This document shows positions 34,586-43,092 of a stretch of DNA of 64,000 bases, one piece after another (positions within the stretch are counted from its first letter, which is position 1; each line of letters starts with the position of its first letter). The translations under genes were made by a program, and so were the position numbers. The notes below the pieces were generated by a model, which was given only the letters and a program-made list of their open reading frames with translations, made no database searches and had not been told where the DNA came from. Origin of the DNA: Yinghuangia elevatio (GTDB taxonomy: Bacteria > Actinomycetota > Actinomycetes > Streptomycetales > Streptomycetaceae); the NCBI RefSeq assembly GCF_040649515.1, contig NZ_JBEZFP010000005.1:62001-126000 (forward strand). The letters run 5' to 3'.

Positions 34586-34614
34586 GAACCGAGCGTACGG
34601 CGTATGGTTCGGCC

Positions 34615-35022
34615 ATGGCTTTCGACCCTGCGGAGACCGAGCGCGAGTTGGCGCGGCTCGGTGCGGCGAAGTATCTGCTCCTGACGACCTACCGCAAGGA
34701 TGGCAGCCCCGTGCCCACACCCGTATGGGTGGCACGGGACGAGGGGACCCTGGTGGTCTGGACAGCCGGGGCCACGGCCAAAGTGCGACGGCTGCGCCGG
34801 GACCCGCGTGTCGAGCTGGCCGAGTGCACGTTCAAGGGCGCGCCCCTGGGCCCCGGGATTGCCGGGACCGGGCGCGTTCTGGACGACTTGGAGGCGAGCG
34901 ACAAGGTGCGCGCCCTGATCAAGAAGAAGTACGGCGTGACCGGCTGGCTGACCGTGCAGGCGAGCGTCCTGCGGCGCGGTCGGTCCGGAACCCTGGGGAT
35001 CGAACTGACACTGACGGGATAA
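34615..35022 (+). CDS. PPOX-class F420-dependent oxidoreductase
   Basis: A 135-residue split-barrel flavin/deazaflavin-binding protein. The order AAKYLLLTTYRKDGSPVPTP (strands 1-2 at residues 17-36), VWVARDEGTLVVWTA, KVRRLRRDPRVELAEC and GPGIAGTGRVL is typical of the actinobacterial PPOX-class F420-dependent family that reduces small molecules with F420H2. It is a single-domain dimer-forming protein, complete here. No F420 biosynthesis gene is in the window. Confidence 0.85.
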   Translation: MAFDPAETERELARLGAAKYLLLTTYRKDGSPVPTPVWVARDEGTLVVWTAGATAKVRRLRRDPRVELAECTFKGAPLGPGIAGTGRVLDDLEASDKVRALIKKKYGVTGWLTVQASVLRRGRSGTLGIELTLTG

Positions 35023-35035
35023 GGCGGCGAGGAGC

Positions 35036-35160
35036 GGGCGGCCGGGCGTGGCGGCCGGGCGACGCGGCCGGGCCGGGCGACGCGGCCGGGCGACGCGGCC
35101 GGGCCGGGCGAGGCGGCCGGGCGACGCGGCCGGGCCGGGCGAGGCGGCCGGGCGACGCCG
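35036..35160. repeat. GC minisatellite
   Basis: Overlapping copies of GGCCGGGCGACGC and GGCCGGGCGAGGC, starting 14 bases after the oxidoreductase stop. No open frame of natural composition runs through it. Confidence 0.85.
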
Positions 35161-35564
35161 ACGTGTACGTGAGGCGGCGGGCGGTGTGAGGCGGGCAGGG
35201 TGCGACAGGCGGCACCCGCGGCCCGGCCGAGCGCATGTTCGACCGGGCCGCGGTCTGCCGGCCCCGCAAGGGTGAGCCCGTGACGATCGAGTTCCGCCGA
35301 TCGTTGGCGGAACAAGGAGCCACACCGCACAGCCACACGACAGGTCACGACTTGCTCTACTTAGTGGGCGCAGGTGGGTGGTGAGCTGGGCCCGGCGAGC
35401 GGCGCGGCCGGTGGGCCGCGCCGCTCGGCAACGACCCTCGCCGACGCGCTCGGACCGCATGTTGAGCGGCCGCGAACCGGCTCCCGCCCCCGGGAACGCT
35501 TCCCTGCTCCCTGGTTCCCGCTCGGCCGTAGCGCGTTCGTCCCTTCCCCGCTCCCCCGCTCGGG
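35161..35564. other. Non-coding stretch with one inverted repeat
   Basis: About 400 bases downstream of two convergent genes. The only structure I can point to is GTTCCGCC-N7-GGCGGAAC at 35291-35313, which could be a terminator stem or operator. A 34-codon frame overlapping it (GTG at 35280) has no supporting ribosome site and is not called. Confidence 0.5.
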
Positions 35565-36740
35565 CTACTCGGTCAGTTCTTCGCGTACGGCTGCGGCGAA
35601 GGTGTCGATGTCGGCCTCGGTGGTGTCGAACGCGGTCATCCAGCGCACCTCGCCGGTGGACTCGTCCCACGTGTAGAAGCGGAAGCGCTTCTGCAGGCGC
35701 TCGGTGGCCTCGGCGGGGAGCACGGCGAAGACCGCGTTCGAGCGCACCGGGCGGGTGAGCGCCACGCCCGGGATGTCGCGGACCGCGTCGGCGAGGCGCG
35801 CGGCCATCGCGTTGGCGTGCGAGGCGTTGCGCAGCCACAGGTCGCCCGCGAGCAGCGCCTCGAACTGCACGGAGACGAACCGCATCTTCGACGCGAGCTG
35901 CATCGAGAGCTTGCGCAGGTAGTCGAGGCCGCGGACCGCGTCGGGGTTGAGCACGACGACGGCCTCGCCGAACATCAGGCCGTTCTTCGTCCCGCCGAAC
36001 GACATGATGTCCACGCCCGCGTCGGTGCTCAGCGCGCGCAGCGGCACGCCCAGCGACGCCGCCGCGTTGGCCAGCCGCGCGCCGTCGAGGTGCACGAGCA
36101 TGCCCTGGTCGTGCGCGTGGCGGCAGATCTCCGCGATCTCCTCGGGCGAGTAGACGGTGCCCAGTTCGGTGCTCTCGGCGATGGACACCACGCGCGGCTG
36201 CGCCCGGTGCTGGTCGCCCCAGCCCCACGCCTGACGGTCGATCAGCTCGGGCGTCAGGCGGCCGTCCTCGGTGGGCACCGTCAGGAGCTTGAGGCCGGCG
36301 AGCTTCTCCGGAGCGCCGCACTCGTCGACGTGGATGTGCGCGCTCTCGGCGCAGATCACCGACTCCCAGCGGGTGGTGACCGCCTGCAGCGCGACAACGT
36401 TGGCCCCGGTGCCGTTGAAGACCGGGTACGCCTGGGCGGACGGCCCGAAGTGCGCCCGGAAGACCTCCTGGAGGTGGGCGGTGTACGCGTCCTCGCCGTA
36501 CGCGACCTGGTGGCCGCCGTTGGCGAGGGCGACGGCGGCGAGGATCTCCGGGTGCACGCCCGCGTAGTTGTCGCTCGCGAAGCCGCGCGCGGCGGGGTCG
36601 TGGCGGCGCTCTGCGTCGGTGGGCCCGAGCCCGGCCGCGTTCCGGGCCGAGCCGGAGACGGCCTGGTTCTCGACCGTCTCGACCATGTCGCCGGGGTCGG
36701 AGTCGGAGTCGGGGCGACCGGGGGTTACTGCGTCAGGCAC
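35565..36740 (-). CDS. Low-specificity L-threonine aldolase family (beta-eliminating lyase)
   Basis: A 391-residue fold-type I PLP enzyme splitting beta-hydroxy amino acids to glycine and an aldehyde. Landmarks: ASDNYAGVHPEILAAV (about residue 50), GTGANVVALQA, HIHVDECGAPEKLAGLKL, HLDGARLANAAASLG, and the PLP lysine in MSFGGTKNGLMFGEAVV. GTG 36740 overlaps the SDR gene end by 16 bases and is preferred for coupling; ATG 36686 would give 373 residues. Third gene of the DUF6421-SDR-aldolase operon, a set that recurs in actinomycetes; its real substrate is unknown. Confidence 0.85.
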   Translation of the reverse strand: MPDAVTPGRPDSDSDPGDMVETVENQAVSGSARNAAGLGPTDAERRHDPAARGFASDNYAGVHPEILAAVALANGGHQVAYGEDAYTAHLQEVFRAHFGPSAQAYPVFNGTGANVVALQAVTTRWESVICAESAHIHVDECGAPEKLAGLKLLTVPTEDGRLTPELIDRQAWGWGDQHRAQPRVVSIAESTELGTVYSPEEIAEICRHAHDQGMLVHLDGARLANAAASLGVPLRALSTDAGVDIMSFGGTKNGLMFGEAVVVLNPDAVRGLDYLRKLSMQLASKMRFVSVQFEALLAGDLWLRNASHANAMAARLADAVRDIPGVALTRPVRSNAVFAVLPAEATERLQKRFRFYTWDESTGEVRWMTAFDTTEADIDTFAAAVREELTE

Positions 36741-37633
36741 AAGCGCTGTCCGTTCACGTCGTCGGTGGGCCGGTCCCACAGGGCGGCGATTTCTTCGGCA
36801 AGGTCGGCCACGTCGGTGTAGCCGGGGAACTTCGCGTCGGGGCGTTCGGCCCGCAACAGGGGCCACACGAGGGCCTTCACGACCAGGATCGCCGCAGCCG
36901 GGCCGTCCATGGGCTCGGCGCCGTCGAAGGGCTCGGCACCGACTGCCACGCGCCCGGCCCCTGCGCCGCTGACGTCCGCGCCGACAGCCTCCGCGGCACC
37001 ACCCGTCGTCGCCCCGCCCGATGCCCCGCCCGTCGCCCCGCCTGTCGTCGCCCTGTCGCTCCCGGGCCGTTCGGCGGCCCGGTCCCTGCGCAGCCTACGG
37101 AACGAGTCGGCCATCGCAAGGGTCCAGGTCTCGGCGGCGGACTTCGCGGCGGCGTACCCCGCGTTGCCTGCCGTGGGCTTGGCGGCGGCGGTCGCGGAGA
37201 CCAGCACGAACCGGCCGTGCGGTGCGCGCGCGAGGGCGTCGTGGAACGCCAGCGAGGTGTTCTGCACGGTGCGGACAAGGAGCTTGTGCAGGAACTCCCA
37301 GTCCTCGATCGTGTTGTCGCCGAACTCCTTGCCGCCGCGCCAACCGCCCACGAGGTGCACCAGGCCGTCGACGCGACCGTGGCGGTCCTCGATCTCGTCG
37401 GCCCAGGCGCGCGTCGCGGCGCCGTCGGTCAGGTCGACGATCGTGCCGTGCGCGCGGCCGCGCGGTGCGAGGGCGACGGTCTCGTCCAGGCGGTCCTGGG
37501 CGGCGTCGGCAGCCTCGACGATCGCGCCGGCCCGCGCGAGCCGGCGTACGACCGCCTGCCCGGCCGGTCCGCCGGCGCCGGCCACCGCGATGACGGAGCC
37601 CTCGGGCAGCAGTCGGAATCCGTCGGGGGTCAT
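36725..37633 (-). CDS. SDR oxidoreductase with low-complexity insert
   Basis: A 302-residue SDR. The cofactor motif VIAVAGAGGPAGQAVVRRLA starts near residue 14, then HLVGGWRGGK, the serine in FVLVSATAAAKP and YAAAKSAAETW, the catalytic YxxxK. Between this helix and the C-terminal FPGYTDVADLAEEI a Gly/Ala/Thr-rich insert of about 60 residues (TGGATGGASGGATTGGAAEA and more) fills the place of the usual substrate loop. ATG 37633 overlaps the DUF6421 stop in ATGA; its own stop overlaps the aldolase start. The operon suggests one short pathway with the aldolase. Confidence 0.85.
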   Translation of the reverse strand: MTPDGFRLLPEGSVIAVAGAGGPAGQAVVRRLARAGAIVEAADAAQDRLDETVALAPRGRAHGTIVDLTDGAATRAWADEIEDRHGRVDGLVHLVGGWRGGKEFGDNTIEDWEFLHKLLVRTVQNTSLAFHDALARAPHGRFVLVSATAAAKPTAGNAGYAAAKSAAETWTLAMADSFRRLRRDRAAERPGSDRATTGGATGGASGGATTGGAAEAVGADVSGAGAGRVAVGAEPFDGAEPMDGPAAAILVVKALVWPLLRAERPDAKFPGYTDVADLAEEIAALWDRPTDDVNGQRLCLTQ

Positions 37634-38988
37634 CGGTCGGTACCTCCCACAATGCCCCGAGTGGATGCGATGACGTCGGCGAGCCTGCGGCGCAGGCCCT
37701 CGTAGAACATGCTGAGCGGGAACTCGTCCGGCAGGACGGCATCCACCAGGTGTTTGGGCGGGCCGTCGAGCGGCAGCGCGTCGGGCCCCTTGGCCCAGGT
37801 GGATCCCGGGTGCGCCGGCACGTACGCCGTCACCAGCTCGTACGCGGCCATCCAGTGCGCGACGCGCGAGCGGTCCACGCCGCGCCGGTACAGCTCGTCC
37901 ACCTCGTCGCCGAGGGCGATCACGGCGGCGGTGACCTCGTCCCAGTCGATGGTCAGCTTGCCGTCGTGCCATTCGACGACGCCGGCGCGGTGCAGGTAGG
38001 CGAACAGCAGTTGCCCGCCGAGGCCGTCGTAGTTGCGTACGCGCCCGCCTGTGACGGGGAAGCGGAACAGGCGGTCGAACAGCACCGCGTACTGCACGTG
38101 GCGGGCCGCGGTGACGCCGTGGCGCTCCAGCGCGACCGCCTCGCGGAAGGCGGTGAGGTCGCAGCGCAGTTCCTCCAGCGCGTACATCCAGAACGGCATG
38201 CGCTGCTTGATCATGAAGGGGTCGAACGGCAGGTGACCGCGGCTGTGCGTGCGGTCGTGGATGAGGTCCCACAGCACGAACGCGTCCTGCGCGAGCCCCT
38301 GGTCGGCGACCAGCTCGGCGGCGTCCTCGGGCAGGTCGACACCGAGGCTGTCGGCGGCGGCGCGGGTCACGCGGCGGAAGCGGGCGGCCTCGCGGTCGCA
38401 GAAGATCCCGCCCCACGTGAAGCGCGGCACCTCGCGCATGGCGACGGTCTCGGGGAACAGCACCGCCGAGTCGGTGTCGTAGCCGTCGGTGAAGTCGACG
38501 AACGCGATCGGCACGAACATCGGGTTGTCGTACTGCGCGGACTCCAGCTCGGCGAGCCATTCCGGCCACACGACGCGGACGAGGACGGCCTCGATGTTGC
38601 GGTCGGGGTTGCCGTTCTGCGTGTACATGGGGAACACGACGAGGTGCTCCAGGCCGTCGTGCCGGTCCAGCTCCGGCCGGAAGGCGAGCAGCGCGTCGAG
38701 GAAGTCGGGCACCGCGAAGCCGCCGTCGGCCCAGCGCCCGAAGTCGCGCACGACCGCGTCGAGGTACGCGGCGTCGTGCGGCAGCAGCGCGGACAGCTCG
38801 GCGACGGCGCCGGTGATCTCCGCCGTCAGGTCGCGGGCGCGGCCCAGGTCCTGCGCGGATCCGTCGATCGAGCCGTCGGCGGACTGCATCGGGCGCAGTT
38901 CGGCGACCGCCGCCTTCAGACGCGGCCATGCGGAGTGTGTCGCCGCGGATCCCGTCGGGGCGGGCCGGACGGTTGTTGCTGTGACCAT
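37630..38988 (-). CDS. DUF6421 family protein
   Basis: A 452-residue soluble protein of the actinobacterial DUF6421 family, with no assigned activity. Conserved-looking stretches are LVVFPMYTQNGNPDRNIEAV near residue 118, IAFVDFTDGYDTDSAVLFPE, FTWGGIFCDREAARFRRVTR, and WDLIHDRTHSRGHLPFDPFM near 250, rich in His and Asp, which would suit a metal site. First gene of a three-gene operon with tight overlaps, driven by the promoter at 39028-39057. The start ATG 38988 lies 39 bases from the -10 element. Confidence 0.85.
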   Translation of the reverse strand: MVTATTVRPAPTGSAATHSAWPRLKAAVAELRPMQSADGSIDGSAQDLGRARDLTAEITGAVAELSALLPHDAAYLDAVVRDFGRWADGGFAVPDFLDALLAFRPELDRHDGLEHLVVFPMYTQNGNPDRNIEAVLVRVVWPEWLAELESAQYDNPMFVPIAFVDFTDGYDTDSAVLFPETVAMREVPRFTWGGIFCDREAARFRRVTRAAADSLGVDLPEDAAELVADQGLAQDAFVLWDLIHDRTHSRGHLPFDPFMIKQRMPFWMYALEELRCDLTAFREAVALERHGVTAARHVQYAVLFDRLFRFPVTGGRVRNYDGLGGQLLFAYLHRAGVVEWHDGKLTIDWDEVTAAVIALGDEVDELYRRGVDRSRVAHWMAAYELVTAYVPAHPGSTWAKGPDALPLDGPPKHLVDAVLPDEFPLSMFYEGLRRRLADVIASTRGIVGGTDR

Positions 38989-39027
38989 GACACCCCTCGT
39001 AGGCAGGACGATAGTTCTCGTTAAGGA

Positions 39028-39057
39028 ATTATAAAGCCGAAGATTCTTCGGTTTCAA
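39028..39057 (-). promoter_or_regulatory. Promoter of the DUF6421 operon with operator dyad in its spacer
   Basis: On the minus strand, TTGAAA (39057-39052) and TATAAT (39033-39028) are separated by 18 bases. This is an unusually good sigma-70-type promoter for a high-GC genome. The spacer holds the perfect 15-base dyad CCGAAGATTCTTCGG (39037-39051), so a repressor or MerR-like factor would bind between the two polymerase contacts. Confidence 0.75.
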
Positions 39058-39304
39058 GTTGCTTTGACGCTCAATCCTCCTGTCAAAGTGCCTCTTGACG
39101 GACAGGGTGACGAAATGGCCCTAAGTCCGGCAGCCCCCTGCCGAGGGCATGCGTCCCTTCAACTCGGCTCACGGACGACTACCTACAGTGAACGGCCCGG
39201 TTCCGCTGGGCGCGCGCGTTGCGCAGCCGTGGGAGTGACGCAGGCGTGCGATCGACGCAGCGACGGGAGGGACGCAGCCGTGGGAGTGACGGGAGTGACG
39301 CGCC
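39058..39304. other. Upstream region, short direct repeats, no gene
   Basis: Between the operon promoter and the end of the deacetylase gene. From about 39225 it contains repeated GGGAGTGACG and GACGCAGC words and no credible frame. Confidence 0.5.
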
Positions 39305-40174
39305 TCAGGCCGCCGCGGGGGCGAACAACGCGCTCGCTGTGACGGGACGCAGGCCCCGTACGCGCAGTCCGTCCAGGATCGCGGGCAGTGCGGCGGTCGT
39401 GCCGTCGTGCCCGAAATGCAGGCTGACCACATCGCCCGGGGCCACCTTGTCGAGCACGTTGCGCACCACGGCCGCCGAGCCCGGCTCGGTGTGGTCGCGC
39501 GAGTCGAGGCTGTACGCGAGACACGTGGGATACCCGGCGCGGGCGGCCTGCGCCTTCACGACGGCGTTGGCGTACTGCGTCTGCGATGGCCGGAACCAGC
39601 GCCCGTGCGAGCCGGTCAGGGCGGTCAGCCGGGCGGCGCAGGCGGCAATCTCGCGGTACGCGGTCTCGGCGTCCATCGACAGCATGTCGAGGTGGTTCTC
39701 ACTGTGGTTGCCCAGCTCGTGCCCGCCCGCGAGGACCCGGCCGGCCATCGCCGGGTACTCGCCGAGCCACGTGCCCACCGCGAGCACGGTGACCCCGACC
39801 CGGGCCCGTTCGACGACCGCGAGCAGGCGTTCCACCCCGGCCGGCTCGCCCTGCCCGTGGAACGTGAGCGCCACCTCCGGCCGCCCGGTGCCGGCCCGGG
39901 CGACTTCGGCGGGCAGCGCGACCGGGGCGGGCAGGGCGCCCGCAGCGGGCGGCGCCGAGCCCGGTGGGACCGACGCGGCACCGGGGTGCGGGGCCGCCGC
40001 CGAGCGCCCGGGTTCCGGCGCACCCGACGCCGAGAGAGGGTCGCCCGGGGCCTTCCCGCCCCGGGCCGTGTCGTCACCCGCTCCGCACCCGGACGCGACA
40101 ACTCCGGCGGCCGCCGCCGCGACACCCTTGATCAGACTCCGCCGGTTGATCGGACTCCGTCGGTCGACACCCAT
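39305..40174 (-). CDS. Polysaccharide deacetylase (NodB fold) lipoprotein-like, altered motif 1
   Basis: 289 residues. An Arg-rich start (RRSPINRRSLIK) and hydrophobic stretch end in VVASGCGAG, so Tat-like export and lipidation at that cysteine are plausible. A Pro/Ala-rich spacer follows, then the NodB domain from about residue 97. The metal-site HxxxH is kept in ELGNHSENH, but the motif normally TFDDG reads ALTFHGQGEP, so the catalytic Asp is missing. RWFRPSQTQY and DVVSLHFGHDG match the later motifs. The TFHG variant may define a subgroup with another activity. Confidence 0.8.
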   Translation of the reverse strand: MGVDRRSPINRRSLIKGVAAAAAGVVASGCGAGDDTARGGKAPGDPLSASGAPEPGRSAAAPHPGAASVPPGSAPPAAGALPAPVALPAEVARAGTGRPEVALTFHGQGEPAGVERLLAVVERARVGVTVLAVGTWLGEYPAMAGRVLAGGHELGNHSENHLDMLSMDAETAYREIAACAARLTALTGSHGRWFRPSQTQYANAVVKAQAARAGYPTCLAYSLDSRDHTEPGSAAVVRNVLDKVAPGDVVSLHFGHDGTTAALPAILDGLRVRGLRPVTASALFAPAAA

Positions 40175-40238
40175 GCGGGGCACGCTAGGCGTCCGACGTG
40201 CGCCGACCGCCGCGACACGGCCCTGTCGGCCCCGGAGA

Positions 40239-41201
40239 TCAGCCGAACGAGTCCACGCCCGTGAGCTCGGCCGACAGCGTCCACAGCCGCGCGGCGGCGT
40301 CGCGGTCCACCGCCCACGGCTTCACGCCCCCGACCAACATGTCCTCGGTCTCCGCGGGCTCGGCGACATCGCAGTCCTGGCAGTACGCGCCGCCGTAGCC
40401 GTCCAGCAACGGCGACGTCGCGGCCCAGAGTGCGGTCGCGGCGCCCTGCTCCGGCGACTTGAAGCCGGCCGGCGTGGTCCCGTCGGCGGTGATCCAGCCC
40501 TGGGCCACCTGCTCCCCCCGTGGGACGTGGCGTTGCAGCGGCGTGAGGATGCTGCCTGGATGAACCGCGTGCGCGTGGATCCCGGCGGCCGCGCCCAGGG
40601 TGTCGAGGTGCAGGGCGAAGAGGGCGTTGGCGGTCTTCGACTGCGCGTACGCGAGCCATGGGTCGTACGGCTCGTCGCGGAAGTGCGGGTCGTGCCAGCG
40701 GATGTCCGACAGGAAGTGCCCGGACGACGCGACCGCGACCACCCGCGCGCGCTCCGGCGACAGCGCCGGGCGCAGGCGGTTCACGAGGGCGTAGTGCCCG
40801 AGGTGGTTGACCGCGAAGTGGGCCTCCCAGCCGGGGCCGACCCGGGTCTCCGGGCACGCCATCACCCCCGCGCCGCAGACCACGATGCCCAGTCGGACGC
40901 CGGTGTCGAGCACGTCCTCGGCGAATGCCCGCACCGAGACGAGGTCGGACAGTTCGAGTGTGGCCACGCGCACCTGCGGCAGGTCACGCAACGCCTCCGC
41001 GGCCTGCTCCGGCCGGCGCGCCGGCACGATGACGTCGGCCCCGGCGCGTACCAGTGCTCGCGTCGTCGCCAGTCCCAGGCCCGAGTAGCCGCCTGTCACG
41101 AGTGCGGTCGTCCCGGCGAGGTCGATTCCGTCCAGTACGTCGTCTGCGGTGCTGCGCGGCCCGAATCCCGAGCCGAGCCGCCGTTGCTGTGTCTTGTGCA
41201 T
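40239..41201 (-). CDS. SDR oxidoreductase (retinol-dehydrogenase-like)
   Basis: A 320-residue classical-extended SDR. Cofactor motif TTALVTGGYSGLGLATTRAL starts near 32, NNAG is replaced by VCGAGVMACPE, NHLGHYALVNRL is present, then the serine in VVAVASSGHFLS and catalytic YAQSKTANALFA. This resembles the WW-oxidoreductase/retinol dehydrogenase-like group acting on hydrophobic alcohols or aldehydes. ATG 41201 coincides with the predicted transcript start of the MerR-type promoter just upstream, so the mRNA is probably leaderless. Confidence 0.87.
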   Translation of the reverse strand: MHKTQQRRLGSGFGPRSTADDVLDGIDLAGTTALVTGGYSGLGLATTRALVRAGADVIVPARRPEQAAEALRDLPQVRVATLELSDLVSVRAFAEDVLDTGVRLGIVVCGAGVMACPETRVGPGWEAHFAVNHLGHYALVNRLRPALSPERARVVAVASSGHFLSDIRWHDPHFRDEPYDPWLAYAQSKTANALFALHLDTLGAAAGIHAHAVHPGSILTPLQRHVPRGEQVAQGWITADGTTPAGFKSPEQGAATALWAATSPLLDGYGGAYCQDCDVAEPAETEDMLVGGVKPWAVDRDAAARLWTLSAELTGVDSFG

Positions 41202-41208
41202 CCACGTG

Positions 41209-41239
41209 ACGCTAAAACCTGGAGTGCGCTCCAGGTCAA
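41209..41239 (-). promoter_or_regulatory. MerR-type promoter, 19-bp spacer
   Basis: On the minus strand, TTGACC (41239-41234) and TAGCGT (41214-41209) are 19 bases apart, the over-long spacing typical of promoters activated by MerR regulators through DNA twisting. The spacer region is covered by the dyad ACCTGGAG-TGCG-CTCCAGGT (41217-41236). The expected start point is within a few bases of the SDR start codon. No MerR gene is present in the window. Confidence 0.75.
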
Positions 41240-41313
41240 GGCGCCGTCGGCCGGACTTCGGTGCGCCCGCGGAACTCGGTGCACGCGCCGGAGTCGGGAG
41301 TCGGACGGGTAGG

Positions 41314-41388
41314 TGGAGTCGGTCGGGTAGGCAGAGTCGGTGGAGTCGGTGGAGTCGGTGGAGTCGGTGGAGTCGGTGGACTCGGCGA
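41314..41388. repeat. 9-bp tandem repeat (GTGGAGTCG)
   Basis: Five to six near-perfect copies of GTGGAGTCG with flanking variants. It lies immediately before the methyltransferase; if an upstream ATG at 41340 were used it would encode an ESVESVESV head, which I consider unlikely. Confidence 0.9.
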
Positions 41389-41411
41389 GGTTGTCGGTGG
41401 AGGGGACACTT

Positions 41412-42215
41412 GTGCGTCCACGTGTGAATTTCGACCAACGGCAGTACGCGGTCTATGCGGCGGGCAGGGCGCTGCTGACCGACACCGTGGCGATGTGGGC
41501 CGACGCGTTCGCGCGGCACGCCCCACCCGCCCGGCCGCTCGCGGTCCTCGACCTCGGTTCGGGCACCGGCCGCTTCTCCCCGGTGCTCGCGGAGCGCTTC
41601 GGCGGCCCGGTGTTCGGCGTCGAACCGCACGATCGGATGCGCGCGGCGGCGGAGGCGGACGCGACGCACCCCGATGTCACGTACCTCGCCGGAAGCGCCG
41701 AGGGGCTTCCGCTGCCGGACGCGTCGTGCGATCTGGTGCTGCTCTATCTGGTGTGGCACCACGTGGTGGACCGGGTGGCGGCGGTGGCGGAGATCGCCCG
41801 GGTGCTGCGGCCCGGTGGCCGCGTGCTGCTGCGCGGCGCGTTCCGCGACCGTATGCCCGAACTGCCTTGGCACGGCTGGTTTCCCGGGGCGCGGGCGATC
41901 GAGCAGGAGGTGTTCCCGGCGCTCGGCGACGTGACGGCGGAGTTCGGTGCGGCGGGGCTGCGGCGCGTGGTGCTGGAGCGGCTGCGGCAGTGCGTCGCGC
42001 CGAACCTCGCGGCGTACGCCGAACGCCTCCGCCTGCGGCCGTACTCGACGTTCGAGCACATGACCGCCGAGGAGACGCGGGCCGGGTTCGCGGCTCTCGA
42101 CGCGGATCTGGCTGACGACGAGGGCGCGCAACCAGTCGGGGAGGACTGCGACTTGCTCGTACTGGAGCGGGCGGGGGGTGGGCCCTTCACGCGGTCGACG
42201 GGGGCAGTGGCGTGA
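41412..42215 (+). CDS. Class I SAM-dependent methyltransferase
   Basis: A 267-residue methyltransferase with motif I VLDLGSGTGRFSPVLAERFG, the acidic ribose site VFGVEPHDRMR, and DLVLLYLVWHHVVDRVAAVA (Methyltransf_11 type). GTG 41412 is chosen because GGAGGGG at 41399-41405 lies at the right distance. Its last 29 bases overlap the convergent MarR-GNAT gene. Substrate unknown. The 9-bp repeat tract just upstream could alter expression if its copy number changes. Confidence 0.85.
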   Translation: MRPRVNFDQRQYAVYAAGRALLTDTVAMWADAFARHAPPARPLAVLDLGSGTGRFSPVLAERFGGPVFGVEPHDRMRAAAEADATHPDVTYLAGSAEGLPLPDASCDLVLLYLVWHHVVDRVAAVAEIARVLRPGGRVLLRGAFRDRMPELPWHGWFPGARAIEQEVFPALGDVTAEFGAAGLRRVVLERLRQCVAPNLAAYAERLRLRPYSTFEHMTAEETRAGFAALDADLADDEGAQPVGEDCDLLVLERAGGGPFTRSTGAVA

Positions 42216-43092
42216 CGGTCTTCTCGAACCAGTGGTGCGCGTACGGCTCGTCGTTGAAGGCCGGGACTTCCGCGAAGCCGAACGACCGGTAGAGGCCGAT
42301 CGCGGCGGTGAGCGTCTTGTTGGTGTCCAGGCGCAGTACGTCGCGGCCCTCGCGGGCGGCGCGCGTCTCCAACTCGGCGAGGAACCTGCGGCCGACGCCC
42401 AGGCCTCGTGCCTGCGGGGCGACCCACATGCGCTTGATCTCGGCCGGGGCGTCCGCGGGCAGTTTGAGTCCGGCGCAGCCGACCGCCTCCCCGCGCAGCC
42501 GGGCAATCACGAAGGTGCCTTTGGGCGGGCGGAGTTCGCCGGCGTCGGGGAGCAGGCTCCGCCCCGGGTCGAAGCCGCTGTCGAAGCGCTCTGCCAGTTC
42601 GGCGAAGTACCGGCCGAGGCAGTAGCGGGCGTCCGGGTGGTCCGGGTCGACGTCGTCCAGCGTCACGGTCGCGGCGGTCAGCAGCCGGTCGACCTCGGCC
42701 ATTGCGGCGACCAGCCGGGCGCGCTGGGCGGGGTTGAGCGGCTGGAGCAGCGAGCCGGCGAGCGCGTCGCTGCGGTCGTCCAGCGCGGCGCGCTCGGCCC
42801 GGCCGGCGTCGGTGAGGCGGACGGTGCGTACGCGCCGGTCCTGCGGCTGCGGCGCCACCGTCACGAGGCCGTCCGCCTCCAGTGAGCGCAGCAGGCGGCT
42901 GACGTAGCCCGAGTCGAGGCCGAGTCGTTCGCGCAGCCTGCGTACGTCCTGTCCGTCCTCGCCGACCTCCCACAGCAGCCGGGCCTCGCCGATCGGCCGG
43001 CCGCGGCCCAGGTATTCGTCGTGCAATACGCCCACGCGCTCGGTGACCGTGCGGTTGAACCGCCTCACCTGCTCGATCTGCTCGCCGTCCAT
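42187..43092 (-). CDS. MarR regulator-GNAT acetyltransferase fusion
   Basis: 301 residues in two domains. Residues 1-145 are MarR-like: IGEARLLWEVGEDGQDVRRL, winged helix LGLDSGYVSRLLRSLEADGL and wing APQPQDRRVRTVRL. Residues 150-301 are GNAT, with acetyl-CoA motif MWVAPQARGLGVGRRFLAEL and AIGLYRSFGFAEV. Such fusions are common in actinomycetes and may sense acetyl-CoA or a ligand and acetylate it. The dyad at 43091-43114 touches the start codon, pointing to tight autoregulation and a leaderless or very short-leader mRNA. Confidence 0.9.
   Translation of the reverse strand: MDGEQIEQVRRFNRTVTERVGVLHDEYLGRGRPIGEARLLWEVGEDGQDVRRLRERLGLDSGYVSRLLRSLEADGLVTVAPQPQDRRVRTVRLTDAGRAERAALDDRSDALAGSLLQPLNPAQRARLVAAMAEVDRLLTAATVTLDDVDPDHPDARYCLGRYFAELAERFDSGFDPGRSLLPDAGELRPPKGTFVIARLRGEAVGCAGLKLPADAPAEIKRMWVAPQARGLGVGRRFLAELETRAAREGRDVLRLDTNKTLTAAIGLYRSFGFAEVPAFNDEPYAHHWFEKTVTPLPPSTA

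Noticed and set aside
35280..35390. Small 34-codon ORF after the minisatellite
   Set aside because: No ribosome site, no recognisable sequence and unstable position beside repeats.
41340..41411. N-terminal ESVESVESV extension of the methyltransferase
   Set aside because: It would translate the 9-bp repeat; GTG 41412 has a strong GGAGGGG ribosome site and begins just before the conserved part.
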